A DNA stretch of 64,000 nucleotides from Asparagopsis taxiformis (GCA_030407315.1 JALQPE010002603.1:124001-188000), one strand, 5' to 3'; positions 9,407 to 21,175 are shown, numbered from the stretch's first letter. Notes: generated by a model from the sequence alone, not told the origin. A program made the numbers and translations.

Positions 9407-12400
9407 ATGCGCCCCGCTGCGGAGGATGGCCCTAGCGACATTCGTACCCCTGCTGCAGCGTCAAACTTCAACGCAGCGACGAACCAGGCCAGCTCGGGAC
9501 GGATGCCCAGTACCGGTCCGGCAGGCGAAATCACTGGTTCGGGGGGTACGAAGCATCCAGCACGCTCCATTCCGGTTTCGGGAGGCACGAAGCGCCCTGC
9601 TCGCTCTGCAAGACCCTCCAGTGGAGGCACGAAGCACCCTGCTCGCTCCAACGTCACCGAAGCTACTACGCAGGACGTAACCGAAGTGGACGACGAACCG
9701 GAGGTGGCGGAAAGCATTCGTGAGCAGCAGGGGACGCAAATTACGGTGCCCAAGTTTGTGACGTCGGATTACGTCGGAGAAGGAGCGACTGTGCTGGTGA
9801 GGCAGCTAGTGGAACCGGCCGTGACCCTTCGGGATGTGAAAGAAGACCACGTGGAGGACCTGCGCAACAATATGTTGGCTGTGGGGTATGTGAGCTCTTC
9901 GCGTATCACTGTGACGGTGCTGAGGTCGCAGAACACGCATCTGCCCGCCGACACGCGTCTGTTCCAGAATGGCAAATTCCATGCCAATGCGAACGTGACC
10001 GTGATCGACGGACTGCATCGTCTCAATGCTATGCATAGCATTGCCGATGACTTCACTCGCCTCACCCGTATGCACAGAACCAAGCTGCCACAGGACGCAA
10101 ACCGCTTGCGCTGGGTTACTCAGCCTCTGGATGTGTACTACCTTCGCCGCAAGGACGACAGTGATCTTCAGCCTCATGAGATCATCCACAAGAGTGCAGA
10201 GTCGAACCATACGACTGGGACGCAACTGACGGAGCGCTCCCTGGTTCGAATCTTGTCGTCCATCCAGCAGTTCATCCGTACGATTGCTGTTGCAAATAAC
10301 GTGGAAAACGCTGGCGACTTGCGTGAGTCTGATGTCATCCGAACATTGTTCGAGGCGCAGTTCATGGGGATGATGAATTCAACGAACACGGCCCGGCGGT
10401 GGACGCGTTTGGCTATAGCAACGCTGAAGCATCCTGTTCTCGACGACGTGTTGCGGGAGCTGAACAATTCCGAGCGCCGCAACGAGATTGGGATAACGCA
10501 CCTGGACCACAAGATAGTGCGCGAGTTGCTGGAAGAAAACTTTGTCTTCGTCTTGCGTGGTCTTTCGGAGTACTTGAACCCTGCTCATGGTGGACGTCCG
10601 GATGGACGCTTTGACGTGAACGACTTCTATACATACGTCCGTCGCGTGACTGCAATAGCAAATTCTCTGTACGCTGCGTATGGGCGCCCAAAGAGTATTA
10701 TGCGCAAGTCATTTCTGAGCACAGAGATGGCAATTGGGTCGGTTAAGCAGCCGAAGGAGTTGCAATGGCATCTCACCAATGCCATTGCAATGTATAGAGG
10801 GGACGACCGGAGCAGTGAGGTTCGAATGCGACGGAGAACCACGCGTTTACAGGATTTGGAAACGAACTTGAAAGAGTTTTTCAATCCGACATTGAAGAAG
10901 AAGACTAAGGCTCGACGCAAACGCCGCCCTTCTGCTGCCAATGTGAGACTCACTCACAAGAAGCAGCGGAATGTCGAACATGAGCCTGCTTCGCATAGCA
11001 TCCGCCGCCGTTCACAGCGACTTCGCTCGACGGGGAGCACACGCCTCGAGGAAGAAGAGCCGGTTGTGGTACAACAATCCGCCGGGGAAGAAGAGCAGGC
11101 CGTTGTTGATAAACCCACCGATCAACAACAAGCCACTGCTTCCGGTGATGAGGTTGACGAAGACTCCGCCCGTTCCCCCGATTCTGCCGTTGAGATTGTC
11201 CCCCAAGATAACCAACGTGCTGGTGCGACTCCCTCCAACCAAGAATCTGTCCATAACGTTTCGGACGAGGAAGAAAACAACAGTGCAGATGAGGGCCAAG
11301 TCGAAAGCAAGGGGGTCCGCGAAGTGACAATTACACTCACTGTTCCGGAAGGAGTCGAAGTCGATGAAGACGGTTACATCGTTCGTGACTCTCCTTCTGA
11401 ACACGACCTCCTGTTCGACGACCGGATGCCATCTCTTCCCGACGATTTCGAAGTCAAAGACCGAGCTGAAGGGCATCATCTGGCGCAGCGTCCCGCGGAC
11501 GTCATCGCATCGGTGAGGGTTGGTTGTCTGCCCCCGATTGAGCTCAGGTTGTTATTGGAGAGTGTGGAAATCGATGAGGAGGGCAGAGAGGTGAGGTATT
11601 TGAAGCAAGTGGCGATGGACCCTGTGTTTGAGGGGCTGCATATTCCGGAACAACATCGGGCTCGTCATCTTGTTTTCGAGATCGACACCATCTATCCGAT
11701 GTTTTTCGCAGCGTGGAAGATGGCTGCCAAGGCGATGTGTGAGCCTACATCGACGTTTCTACCCTCGAGGCTAGACTTCGCCCAGGTTGCGCGAATGTCT
11801 ACAAGCTGGAAGGATTCGTATGAGGCCGGCACTGGTATGGCGTACTTCCACAATTGCCGAACGGAAATCAACGAGCGAGGGTATACGGTGATGCACAATT
11901 TCGCGGATGTAAGCTACCTCGATGCGTCGGACAAGTTCCCATTTGACTTGGGTCTCATGGAAGAAATTCCTATCCAGGAATTGTTTCGGTACTTTTTGGG
12001 AACGTGGGAGGGGGAGGAGGTGCACAAGGACCCTGGGAACCGGCAGCTGTGGAGTCCCATTGTCAATACGGGGGACGATGAAACAGATGAGAAGAACCGG
12101 AATGAGGGGAGGGCTCGCTTCACGTCTACGCGCCACTGCCTGGTTGACTATGCCGAGAACGATGAGACGCATATCGACCGGTTCAAGTTTGTGACGCGGC
12201 GAGCCCTGCTGGATGTGTGGTTGGGAATCCTTGTCCGGCTGATAGGGCTGGAGGAGTGCGGTTTACCGGGAGAAAAACTTGTCATGCCGGCATCTGGGGG
12301 ACGGTTTTTGATAACGGGAAAGGGGTGTCCTCGGCAGGTCCCACACAATGATTTCCCTGTTCCTCCTCGCGACCGCAAAGATCAACTTCCGGGTTACTTT

Positions 12401-12994
12401 GTTATTGCCAACGGAGATGACCCATTCCCTATCTGGGTGTGTCCAGGGTCCCACAAGTACGTCTTTTCCAAAGCGCTGGAATTAGATATGTACGCCAAGA
12501 CGATGAAGCTGAAGAAGGTAATCGTTCCGCCACGTTCAGTCTTCATCGGTCACGGCTATGTACAACATGCCGGGGCAGGGCATGTCGACAGAGTTGTGTC
12601 ACACACGACAACGAGGTATCACACGTATTTCAGGAATGCGTCATATCCGATTCCCGACAATGTTTCGTTTGGTTTCATCAGGCGGTTGGGATTCGAAGAA
12701 GAAGTAATCCCCAATGCTCCGCGCCGGTCTGCCAGGCAAAGTCAACCGGCACCTGTCAATGTTCGCCACAAGACAGTTGTTCCCATCCCGGTCAAGAAAG
12801 ATCGTAGGCCGAAGACAGGGCAGCTCGGAATCATGCGGATGAAGACGACAGAAGCTCCCAAGAAGAGAACCCTCACAGCGGGTCAAAAATTCATCTTGAG
12901 CAGATCAACTCCACAGTTGCCGATAACGCCTATTCTGCCGGGAGATCCTGAATATAGTAGGGACGAAGACGAAGAAGAATTTTCCGACGGCTAG
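9407..12994 (+). CDS. Family A ParB/2OG-dioxygenase-like protein, copy beta (5'-truncated, 1195-aa ORF)
   Basis: An uninterrupted ORF equal to the complete A protein (53067-57023) minus about the first 124 residues. The duplication junction supplies an in-frame ATG at 9407-9409. All recognisable domains remain: GGTKxPARS repeats, ParB-like domain with VIDGLHRLNAMHSI near 10002-10045, a basic nuclear-targeting-like stretch, an acidic linker, and the C-terminal dioxygenase-like fold (HND near 12343, His in QHAGAG near 12570, Arg in TTRYH). In place of its own promoter it has the tail of B copy 1, so expression would need read-through or a new promoter. A protein that binds specific DNA through ParB and oxidises a base or protein is inference. 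Confidence 0.75.
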   Translation: MRPAAEDGPSDIRTPAAASNFNAATNQASSGRMPSTGPAGEITGSGGTKHPARSIPVSGGTKRPARSARPSSGGTKHPARSNVTEATTQDVTEVDDEPEVAESIREQQGTQITVPKFVTSDYVGEGATVLVRQLVEPAVTLRDVKEDHVEDLRNNMLAVGYVSSSRITVTVLRSQNTHLPADTRLFQNGKFHANANVTVIDGLHRLNAMHSIADDFTRLTRMHRTKLPQDANRLRWVTQPLDVYYLRRKDDSDLQPHEIIHKSAESNHTTGTQLTERSLVRILSSIQQFIRTIAVANNVENAGDLRESDVIRTLFEAQFMGMMNSTNTARRWTRLAIATLKHPVLDDVLRELNNSERRNEIGITHLDHKIVRELLEENFVFVLRGLSEYLNPAHGGRPDGRFDVNDFYTYVRRVTAIANSLYAAYGRPKSIMRKSFLSTEMAIGSVKQPKELQWHLTNAIAMYRGDDRSSEVRMRRRTTRLQDLETNLKEFFNPTLKKKTKARRKRRPSAANVRLTHKKQRNVEHEPASHSIRRRSQRLRSTGSTRLEEEEPVVVQQSAGEEEQAVVDKPTDQQQATASGDEVDEDSARSPDSAVEIVPQDNQRAGATPSNQESVHNVSDEEENNSADEGQVESKGVREVTITLTVPEGVEVDEDGYIVRDSPSEHDLLFDDRMPSLPDDFEVKDRAEGHHLAQRPADVIASVRVGCLPPIELRLLLESVEIDEEGREVRYLKQVAMDPVFEGLHIPEQHRARHLVFEIDTIYPMFFAAWKMAAKAMCEPTSTFLPSRLDFAQVARMSTSWKDSYEAGTGMAYFHNCRTEINERGYTVMHNFADVSYLDASDKFPFDLGLMEEIPIQELFRYFLGTWEGEEVHKDPGNRQLWSPIVNTGDDETDEKNRNEGRARFTSTRHCLVDYAENDETHIDRFKFVTRRALLDVWLGILVRLIGLEECGLPGEKLVMPASGGRFLITGKGCPRQVPHNDFPVPPRDRKDQLPGYFVIANGDDPFPIWVCPGSHKYVFSKALELDMYAKTMKLKKVIVPPRSVFIGHGYVQHAGAGHVDRVVSHTTTRYHTYFRNASYPIPDNVSFGFIRRLGFEEEVIPNAPRRSARQSQPAPVNVRHKTVVPIPVKKDRRPKTGQLGIMRMKTTEAPKKRTLTAGQKFILSRSTPQLPITPILPGDPEYSRDEDEEEFSDG

Positions 12995-13254
12995 ATAGCT
13001 TAACAACTACTACTTTGGTAAACAATTATCGAGAATATAATCATCTCCTTTATCACTTCCAATCTATGAACCTAGTATAATGTACTTCCGTTCCATGCTT
13101 TCAAACTAGATTGTCCATTCCCTCGTGGGTTGCAGCATGATTTCCAGGACGATTCCCTCACATCTCTAGACTCGATGGTCTATGCTAGAAATAGCAGAAC
13201 AATTGGGTTTGTACGTGCTTCATCGCCTACTTGCTTCCGGTAATGTGTGGACGT
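12995..13254. other. A gene 3' flank, copy beta
   Basis: Same AT-rich flank as at 2330-2589; nothing further seen. Confidence 0.5.
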
Positions 13255-13880
13255 GCACGATACACGATCAACCTGAAATGGACGTCCGGTGGATGTCCAG
13301 CTCAGATGCATTGCTGGCCAGCCCAGAAATTCTACAATTCAGGGCAGAAAAAAATATTGCAAAAAACATCGATTTCGGCGGTCGATTGTGCCGTACGGCA
13401 CACCCCCATCTCAAAAACATGTTCACATGTGCATGTTTTTGAGAATAGCCCAAATTTTAATTCTAATCAAGGTGTCTAATTTAGCCACAACAGCCCCAGG
13501 AACCGACCGCCGGCCCCGATCGGGGGCTATCACTGGCGTCTGTAAGCACCAACTGTAAGCCGGAACCGGCCACCGCCCCGATCGGGGCTATCACTGGCTT
13601 CTACAAGCACCAACTGTAAGGCTAAATGGCGTCTCACGAAGGGTCGATTTCAGGCTCAATACGCCAGGGACAGGTCTTGGTCCTTGTTTCATCATGGTCC
13701 CGCCCCACTCTCTCACGACCAACCTGAAATGGACGTCCGGTGGATGTCCAGCTCGATTGCATTGCTGGCCAGCCCAGAAATTCTAAAATTTCCGAAAAAT
13801 CAATTTGGTGGCCCAGCATCTCCTGTGCCGAAAATTCCCGCACTCACTTCTGATATACGTCTAGACGTGTTTCGCACTTG
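13255..13880 (+). repeat. R repeat, copy after gene beta
   Basis: Duplicate of 2590-3215, with the 16-bp palindrome at 13387-13402. Confidence 0.85.
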
Positions 13881-14084
13881 TACGCATCAGGGAAGGCGTC
13901 ACGGAAGGTTGAGACTACGCTACTTGTGTACCGCGTCGTCTGAAATAGCGAGTAGTGTTTGTTGTATAGTTGTGGAGTATGCGTCTAGTGGTTTGTAAAG
14001 CTTGCAGAACGGGATAGGGATGTGGGTGGCCCTATTTTATGAATACATGAGTACCAATATTCAAGGGTGCCAAACGGAAAGTCA

Positions 14085-15055
14085 TAGGCTCGTACATGTT
14101 TGAGATTGCATAGTAGAGAAAATATTTTCATCGAAATTTACATGGAGCTGATGGAGGTATTAAGGATGAGGTATGAGAGGAAGAAAATTCTTCTGTGGTA
14201 TGAAGATGTGTTCTGTGGGGGGTGGATGGAATCTTGGGATGGTACAGGGGGAGGTGGAAATGTACGGAGTGCGGGTTTAGAATGGAGTGTGATTCGGAGA
14301 GGAGTGCCGACAAGCATATTATGGGGATTGGGGAGACGCTGCGGGGTGTTGGGGTAGTGAGGGCGGAGGAGGTGTTTAGGTGGGACCGTAGGAGGGTGCG
14401 GTTGAAGTCGCCGAGAGGAGGGGTTTTTAGGAAAGTGAGGAGAAAGAGGGGGAGGGGGGTGGCGTCTGTTCTGGCTGTGGTGAGTGGGGATGTGATGGAG
14501 AAGAAGGGGGTTATTGTATTTGGGGAGGGAGGGGAGTGGGAGGAAGGGTGCGAAGTGGGGGGTTGATATGTGTTTCAGAGCGGGGAGGTTTCTGGGGAGA
14601 CGGCGGGGGAGCGGGAGCGTGGGCCGGTGGTGGTGGTGTATACGGTATCGAAGATGCGGATGGCGTGGGGGGCATGGAGCAGCTGAGGGAGGGAGGGGTG
14701 GAGCAGGTCGGGTACGGGATGGGGAGTGAGAGGTTTTGGAAGAGTAAGCTGCAGGGGAAGTTTGTGGAGAGGGCGAAGGAGAGGGGTTGGAGGTAGAGGA
14801 GTGAGGGTACTGAAGAACAATACGTTTCAAAGGTGATGGGGGAGAGCATGGTCGAGGAGATAGGGGGTGTTTTGCCCTATTCTGAGGTAGTATGAGGACT
14901 GGTTATACGAAATCTGTACGGTAGAGCAGAAAAGTAGGTATGGAATGGAGGTGTGCACCGTGGAAGCGGGGATAGGTAGCTGAAAATGCGTGCTAGAGTG
15001 GTATTGGGGGTGTTTGAGGTACAGTACGGGGGAGGTGAGCACTAACAGGAAGGGG
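14085..15055 (+). repeat. G-rich tail, copy 2
   Basis: Duplicate of 3420-4390 at an offset of 10665. It carries the same degenerate zinc-finger-like reading. Confidence 0.45.
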
Positions 15056-15120
15056 GTGTGAGCGAGAGGATGAAAAAATTAAAGACGAAATTGGAGTCGA
15101 CCGACAAGGAAAAATAGAGT

Positions 15121-15430
15121 GGTCGCCGTGATGGATGCGGACATCCATGTCGAGCACGGCGGCAGAAATTTCTGGGGTCGAAATTTTTGAATTTCTGAAC
15201 CGGCGCCCGTCCTAGGTGGACATAGACATGGCGGAAGTCCATCCCGAGGGGGACATCCGTGGTACTAGAAACAATGAATGTCGCCCTAGTAATACTAGAC
15301 GTACTAGACCGCATGGACGTCCGGTTCTAGGCGGACATCCAAAAATACTGGAGAACATGGACGTCCGCCTAGTAATACTAGGTGTACTAGAGGTTGTGGA
15401 CGTCCGCGTCCATTTCCGAGAACACAGACG
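15121..15430 (-). repeat. X module, copy 2
   Basis: Duplicate of the X module at 4455-4764, differing by one T near 15186. It ends at the same CGTCTGTGTT (minus strand) terminus next to the dioxygenase fragment. Confidence 0.6.
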
Positions 15431-15660
15431 ATCCAGCGAAAGACAAGTACCGCGTGCCAGTGACGAACGTGCGCATCCCACCGTATTCCCTGCTTGTATG
15501 CCGAACGGACGTGTATCACGGAGGAATGGGATTCGCAGAGGGTCGTTCTTCGGTGAGGTACCAGCATCCTATCCGGTCCCATCTATCACTGCGAACTTCC
15601 AGGGAGAAGTTGCTACAACCTCCCTTCAATGTCAACTACTGGGAGCGTTTAGATTTCTGA
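15425..15660 (+). pseudogene. C-terminal dioxygenase-like fragment, copy 2
   Basis: Duplicate of 4759-4994. The same motifs are present: IPPYSLLV, DVYHGGMGF with the distal His, and PIRSHLSL with the Arg. It has no N-terminal domain. Confidence 0.65.
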
Positions 15661-15882
15661 TGAAATTAGTTCTTAATAGCATTCTATGGCAGGCATCAAG
15701 GCCGCCTTCAAGTAAACGATGAAAGTTAGGCTAGTACATGACGTTTGCGTATGTAGACGGGTCAGGAGATATACAATACTCAATTTAATATGAGAAGGGG
15801 AGGAAACTATGGTGGGCACTACTAGAATAGAACAAGGTAATATCGCAGTCGTCTTTGGTTACAACATTGAGGTGAGGAAGGC
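15661..15882. other. Fragment 3' flank, copy 2
   Basis: Duplicate of 4995-5216; no gene seen. Confidence 0.4.
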
Positions 15883-16229
15883 TTACAGATGATGCAGTTT
15901 CGCTGGGGTGCTGACAGCAAAGTCATCGTTACGATGACTTTGCTGTAAGAAATCAAATCATTACAGCGGCCACAATTTTTTACCGGGTAAAAAATTCTTG
16001 CTGATTTTTTACCCGGTAAAATTTACTCACCACTGTAATCAAACCTTTCCTTACAGCAAAGTCATCGTAACGATGACTTTGCTGTCAGGAAACAAAACAT
16101 TACAGTAGCCATGATTTCTTTACCCGGTAAAAAAATTCTTGGCCTCTGTAATGAAACGTTTCCTTACAGCAAAGTCATCGTAACGATGGCTTTGCTGTAA
16201 GGATCCTTGGTAAACTGCCTGAGCTGTAA
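15883..16229. repeat. 347-bp palindrome array, copy 2 (left of B copy 2)
   Basis: Identical in layout to 5217-5563: long palindrome, double short, long, single short, long, framed by TTACAG and CTGTAA. Confidence 0.9.
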
Positions 16230-16434
16230 TTGTCGTACAACGAAAAGTGATGTGGAAGGTTCGGATTGGTCAACCGCAGAATATCATTACCAGGGTGTAT
16301 ACTAATAGGAATATGTCAGTTCTCTAAGTTTCGCCTATCTTACTCAGCTTACGCAGCAAAACAGCTTGTCGTTCAGATCTTCTTCTCTCTTTGTCAATCT
16401 TTCACTCTTCTTTCCTTATTTCTTCACCAAAGCA
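16230..16434 (+). promoter_or_regulatory. Leader/promoter region of B gene, copy 2
   Basis: Duplicate of 5564-5768, with the same CT-rich leader directly before the start codon. Confidence 0.35.
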
Positions 16435-19400
16435 ATGGCTCAACAATCCCCCAACGCTTTCGACCGCCAGGTGCGCTCTGCCAGCCGCCGTGACAACGAT
16501 TCTCCCACTCCTTCTCCTTCTCCCTCTCCTTCTCTGGCCCCCCCTGTCCCCATGGACGTTTGCGAAGCTGCTGCAGCGCTGACCCAGCTCAGCCCAGCAC
16601 CTAAGCCCGTCCCCTCCCCCCCTTCCGCCTCCGATCCCGCGGTTGTCCCGACAATCGACGCTGGCGTTCCCGCAACTCCGCTTCCGGCTCAATCTGCCGA
16701 ATCGGCGCCAGCCGTCGAGGGATCTGGTGCTCCTCTGCCTAGCTCGCCTGCTCCGGACATGATCATCGCGTCCGGCAGCGACTTGGCAGAGGATGCGGAG
16801 AAGGTCGATGATCACAACGCTCGTGACATCGTACCGAACAAGCCTCTCCGCAGCACCAGGCTGGCCTACCCTGGCACAGTGCCCATCCCGGTGGATGTGG
16901 AATATGACATAAGTCCGGAGAGCTGCCGAAACATTCCAGTCTTCATTTCCCCTCTGGATGTTTCTCCTCCGGCAGTCGTGTCCAGGGTGGTCAGGCCGCA
17001 TCGCGTTGATGAGTTGAAGAAAACGTTTCTCACTCAGGGATTTTCCGTGATTGCTTCACGCGTGTCCGTCTGCGAGGTGATTGATTCCAATGCAAAAGTA
17101 CGACTGCAATATGTCGATGGATCTCACCGAGTGACCGCGTTGAAGGCCATTCTCGAGTCGGCTGGACCTGCTCCTGCGAAGGACAGTCCAGAATGGGAGG
17201 AGTTTGTCAGTTCAGACATTTACCGTCGATTTGGAACTATTCCAGTCTACTTTCTCCTCCCACCGACTCGGCTTGGCCGGGATGTCTTCTGCTCCGAAGA
17301 AGTACTCCCGCTTTCACGGCTGATGAACTTCCACACCCACAATGTCAGCGAGAAAACAGTTGCTGACAATGTGTGCTCTGTGATGGGAGTTCATCAATAT
17401 CCACCGCCTGGGAAAGAAGAAGATCGAGCCGACCGTTCAATACATCAAAGAACGGAAAGCGCTGAGCTGGATTCGTTCGAGACAGCTCATGCGCTACGTC
17501 TCGATCGCGCGAGGGTTCAAGACCATTGAAAGCCCTGCTTTCAAGTACTGGTCGAGTATTCCGAACAGGCCGGAGTTCGTGCAGTTCTCTTCGACCGAGG
17601 ATCTGGCTGGTTGTACGGTGGAACTTGTTGTTCAATGGGTCGTTCAGGAGTGCTCCGGATGTGCAGAAGTGTTTCATTCTGGAGATGACGGCGCGCTACA
17701 CTTGTAGCCGTCGGTCGGCCGGGCTGAAACCGTACTCGGTTGGCACCATTGGGCAGGAATGGATTGCTGGTTTGTTGGAAATCTTCGGGTACGTGAAGGA
17801 GGTGGCCGAGTACTGGAACGTGTCGGATGTGTTGCGGATGCTGGATGGGTCAATTCCCAGCGTGGGTGACCCGAGCAAGAGCTTCGACATTCGCTCGCGC
17901 GTTGTCGAAGTTCTTGCTCAGATGGTCCCCAAGAAGGGGTGTTGGGCAGACTTCCGTCCCAAGGAAGGCCCCCCCCCGATGGTTACAAGTCGGAGAACAT
18001 TTTTCCCCGTAAGAAGTCTGTCTTCGGGAAGGACGCCAGGAAAATGCTCCTGCCCGTCACTGGGTACCGCGACATGCAAATGCGGAAACGCTTTCACGCG
18101 ATGTACCCAGACATCCCACATGCTGCGCTCCCAGCCACATGTGGTGATGATGCCCCCATCCCTTCCTCTTCCAATTCCTTGCCCATCCCTTCATCCTCCA
18201 TCCCTTTGCCCCCACCACCTCAACTGGAATCTTCCAGCAATTCCGAGGTTGCCCCTGTTCCTGTCTCTACCCCTGCCGTGTCGGCATCCTCCCCTGCGGT
18301 GACCCCGGTCAAGCCGACTGCGCGTGGTCCCCAGGCTGGCAGTGAACAGTCTGGTCCAGTTTCCCACGCCGGGACTGGTACCCCCAACCGTCCTGTCCAA
18401 GCCGCGCAGGAGCAGGTCTCACCGGCTTCGCAGCCTGAGCCTGCGACTCCGGCTGCCGAGCAGCACCCTGCTGCTCCGGCCCCCGCTGTCGAAGCTTCCC
18501 GTTCTGCATCTGCTAGCAGTTCGGGAAGCTCCAGCGATGACAGTTTCGTCCCTTCACCATCCGGTGGGGTTGGACAGAAGACGGTTGCGAGGATTTCGAC
18601 GGAGGGCCCTACTCCCGAGAATGTGGTCGAGGGCAGCAGTGCGAAGGGCGGTGCAGATCCTGACGAAGATGTCATTGAAGTTAGTGATTCTGCACCGCCC
18701 GGAGTGGAAACTTCTGGGAGGAAAGTGATGCCCAGAAGGAGTACCCGCCTGCAAGCGAGTCGTTCCGGTCGTGGTGGAACGGCGGGTGGTGCTGTGGACG
18801 TCGTCGAGCTGGAGAGCGCCCCCGAGGATGCGGGTGAAAACTCCATCCTCGGGAAGCGTAACTTGGATGCGCCTTCTGCGACGCCCGAGCCTTCTACCAA
18901 AAAGAGAAGGCTCGGTGAGACTTCTTCGAAGTCGTCGTCAAAGAAATCCAAGTCGGCTTCCCGAGGTCGCTCTCGGGAGCCGGTTCTCCAGTTCGACGAC
19001 GCCCAGGAGAATCCCATTCCCGACAGCATCGTCGATGAGAATGTGGCCGCCGTTCTCCCCAGCGCAATTGCGTCTGGCAGCCGGATGAAGTACTATATGG
19101 AAAGTACGACGGTGGAGACGGTTCGGGCGGAAATGAGGGCGGCAGCATTCCAGGCAGCTGCATCGCCGGGTGCTGAGGATACGGTGGTGGACAGGTACTT
19201 TGCGGTGAAGAAGGCATTGTTGGAAAACTTGGGGGTTATTGTTATGGAAGGCCTGTTGGCATCGTCCACGGCTGGTAATGCGACGCATGAGTTGTTCAGT
19301 CACTTCGCTAGGCAGTTCCCGCTGGTTGAGGAGGTTGAAAAACCCTCCCAGCAGTCTGATTCCAACGATGACGACAGGGAGCCACAGGACGAGCCGCCAG

Positions 19401-20074
19401 CTTTCGCAAAGCCCGGCTTCGATCCTTCGCCGTGGCAGTTCATCCACAACGTGGGTGATGCGAAGGACCGCATCGATGGTGGTCGTGGGCGCCTCTCTCT
19501 GCCGCGGCGTGAGTTGTGCGACAAGTTGGAGGAGGGGAATTTGGAGATGTACAAGAACAAGTTGGTGGCAGAGCTTGCTCTTGGTGTTTGTGCGGAGTTC
19601 TTGAAGTTGGGAATGGAGGGTGATGATCCTGTCTTCTTCCCGAAGACAGGATTGCGGCTGCTTCTTACAGCAGATGGGGCTGCGGACCAGGATGGGCACA
19701 CGGACTTCAAGGTATCAACGAGTCGTGTTGCAGGACCTACCGAGTCTCCATCATATTTCATGATGTCGAGCGGAGCAGATGGATTCTCTACAGTAGCTGC
19801 CCCTTATAGTCATGTATGCCTGGCCAATCCGGACGCCGATATGTGGAAGGTTCCCATTCATAGGCTTTATGTGCCACCATATTCCGTATTGGTTGGTCGC
19901 GGTGACCTTTACCATTACGGGGTCGGCTTCAAGCGCGGAGATATTCCTGCGGGCGAAAAGCTAGTCTATGGCCTGCCCACGCGCGGCCACATCTACTTGA
20001 AGACGGAGAAGGACGTCCTCACGGACCACATCCACACCGTCGAATATTACAAGTACGATAGGAGCAATAGATAG
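16435..20074 (+). pseudogene. Family B ParB/2OG-dioxygenase-like gene, copy 2 (three frame breaks, intact C-terminus)
   Basis: ATG at 16435. Ordered content: Pro/Ser-rich N-terminus, ParB-like domain (VDGSHRVTALKAIL, ~residues 226-240), helical middle region (KYWSSIPNRPEF, then GLLEIFGYVKEVAEYW), long low-complexity linker with KKRR and KSSSKKSKS basic patches, then the dioxygenase-like domain (HTD 19697-19705, His 19913-19915, Arg 19982-19984) and stop at 20072-20074. The frame breaks near 17386 and 17616 are shared with copy 1, so they predate the duplication or are systematic sequencing errors. The poly-C has 9 C here against 11 in copy 1, and 10 would read through. From 17939 the frame is open for 711 codons. 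It could be a real gene with homopolymer errors or slippage. Confidence 0.75.
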
Positions 20075-20552
20075 CATATCAGAAGTATTAAAACCTATAC
20101 TACTGTTCCCTGCTATAAAGTTATGTCTTTCTCATCTCAACATTGTTATCTTAGCCCACTTTTCAATTTTCATCTATACATCTGTCCTTCATCTCATAGT
20201 TTAGTGCTACTCAGCAGATTGCTTGCTACTTTTTAATATTAGTCTACAACGTTATATGATTTTACTAGCTAGGCCGTAGGGGGAGACTAGTTTCAACCCT
20301 AGTGACAACGCGCAGATTTCGACTACGAGAGCCGTCACTGTGATAAATTATTTGTAGAATTTTCGTCTATCTTCCCACCTACACTAGGCTACCTATATAT
20401 ATACAGGGTATAACCTGAACAGAGACCACGTGAGGTAAAATACTCCTGAGAGCTGCTCACAGCCGTACAGACCTTTGCTGAGCAATTTACCCGACTTCAA
20501 ACTTCGCTTCTTACCTTTACCAAGATGGGAGAAGGACGAAACTCCCTGCTGC
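20075..20552. other. B gene 3' flank
   Basis: AT-rich unique sequence with a short TATATATA run near 20393-20402. No ORF or RNA that I can support. Confidence 0.4.
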
Positions 20553-20899
20553 TTACAGCCGAAGCCGTTTACCAGGGTTCCTTACAGCAAAGTCATCGTT
20601 ACGATGACTTTGCTGTAAGAAAGGAAAACATTACAGCAGCCACGATTTCTTTACCGGGTAAAAAATTGTGGCCGCTGTAATGATTTGCTTTCTTACAGCA
20701 AAGTCATCGTAACGATGACTTTGCTGTAAGGAACCGTTTCCTTGCAGTGGCCAAAGAATTTTTTACCGGGTAAAAAATCAGCAAGAAATTTTACCGGGTA
20801 AAAAAATTGTGGCCGCTGTAATGATTTGTTTTCTTACAGCAAAGTCATCGTAACGATGACTTTGCTGTCAGCATCCCCGGTAAACAGCCCGCACTGTAA
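20553..20899. repeat. 347-bp palindrome array, inverse order (right of B copy 2)
   Basis: Runs from TTACAG at 20553 to CTGTAA at 20899. On the plus strand the order is long, single short, long, double short, long, the mirror of the left array. The long palindromes keep the TTACAGCAAAGTCATCGT core. The array lies between the convergent 3' ends of genes B and M1. Confidence 0.9.
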
Positions 20900-21175
20900 T
20901 GGGGTGACTGCTTCTCCTACATCGCTCTCTTACTGGTGTTCTACATGCTGCGTTGCTACACAATTTCGCACTCACATCTTTCTAGTTTCTCTCCTTTTCG
21001 TATCCATAGGTATAGCAGTAGAAAAGTGGATAGTTTGCACTCCAGGCCGCAGATGCCTTCCTGCAGTCATGTCACGATTGTTGTAGTGTAGTCTATAATA
21101 TCTAGCGCTCTTGGAAGATGATGCACAGTCTATTGTCTCTGTCAATGCGTGTTTAATCAAATCTATCAAAGTAGC
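20900..21175. other. Spacer between palindrome array and M1
   Basis: No gene seen; probably the 3' flank of M1. Confidence 0.4.

Larger units (their letters stand above)
10665..20070 (+). repeat. Tandem duplication, copy 2
   Basis: Second head-to-tail copy of the segment at 1-9406. Here the B gene continues to its own stop at 20072-20074 and unique sequence follows. Copy 1 instead runs into A sequence at 9407, so this copy shows the ancestral right edge. Confidence 0.95.
15883..20899 (+). mobile_element. Putative B element bounded by 347-bp inverted palindrome arrays
   Basis: The arrays at 15883-16229 and 20553-20899 are both exactly 347 bp and show the mirror-image order of blocks. Together they look like terminal inverted repeats of a 5017-bp unit with one gene, B. 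The outer ends are TTACAG ... CTGTAA. I see no transposase and no clear target-site duplication (left flank AGGAAGGC, right flank TGGGGTGA). Because each array is itself quasi-palindromic, inverted and direct placement are hard to separate. The right array also lies close to the 3' end of gene M1, so it may be shared. Treat as a hypothesis. Confidence 0.45.

Noticed and set aside
15883..20899. Assignment of the B element to a known DNA transposon superfamily
   Set aside because: No transposase, no target-site duplication of 2, 3, 4, 5, 8 or 9 bases was seen at the TTACAG/CTGTAA ends.
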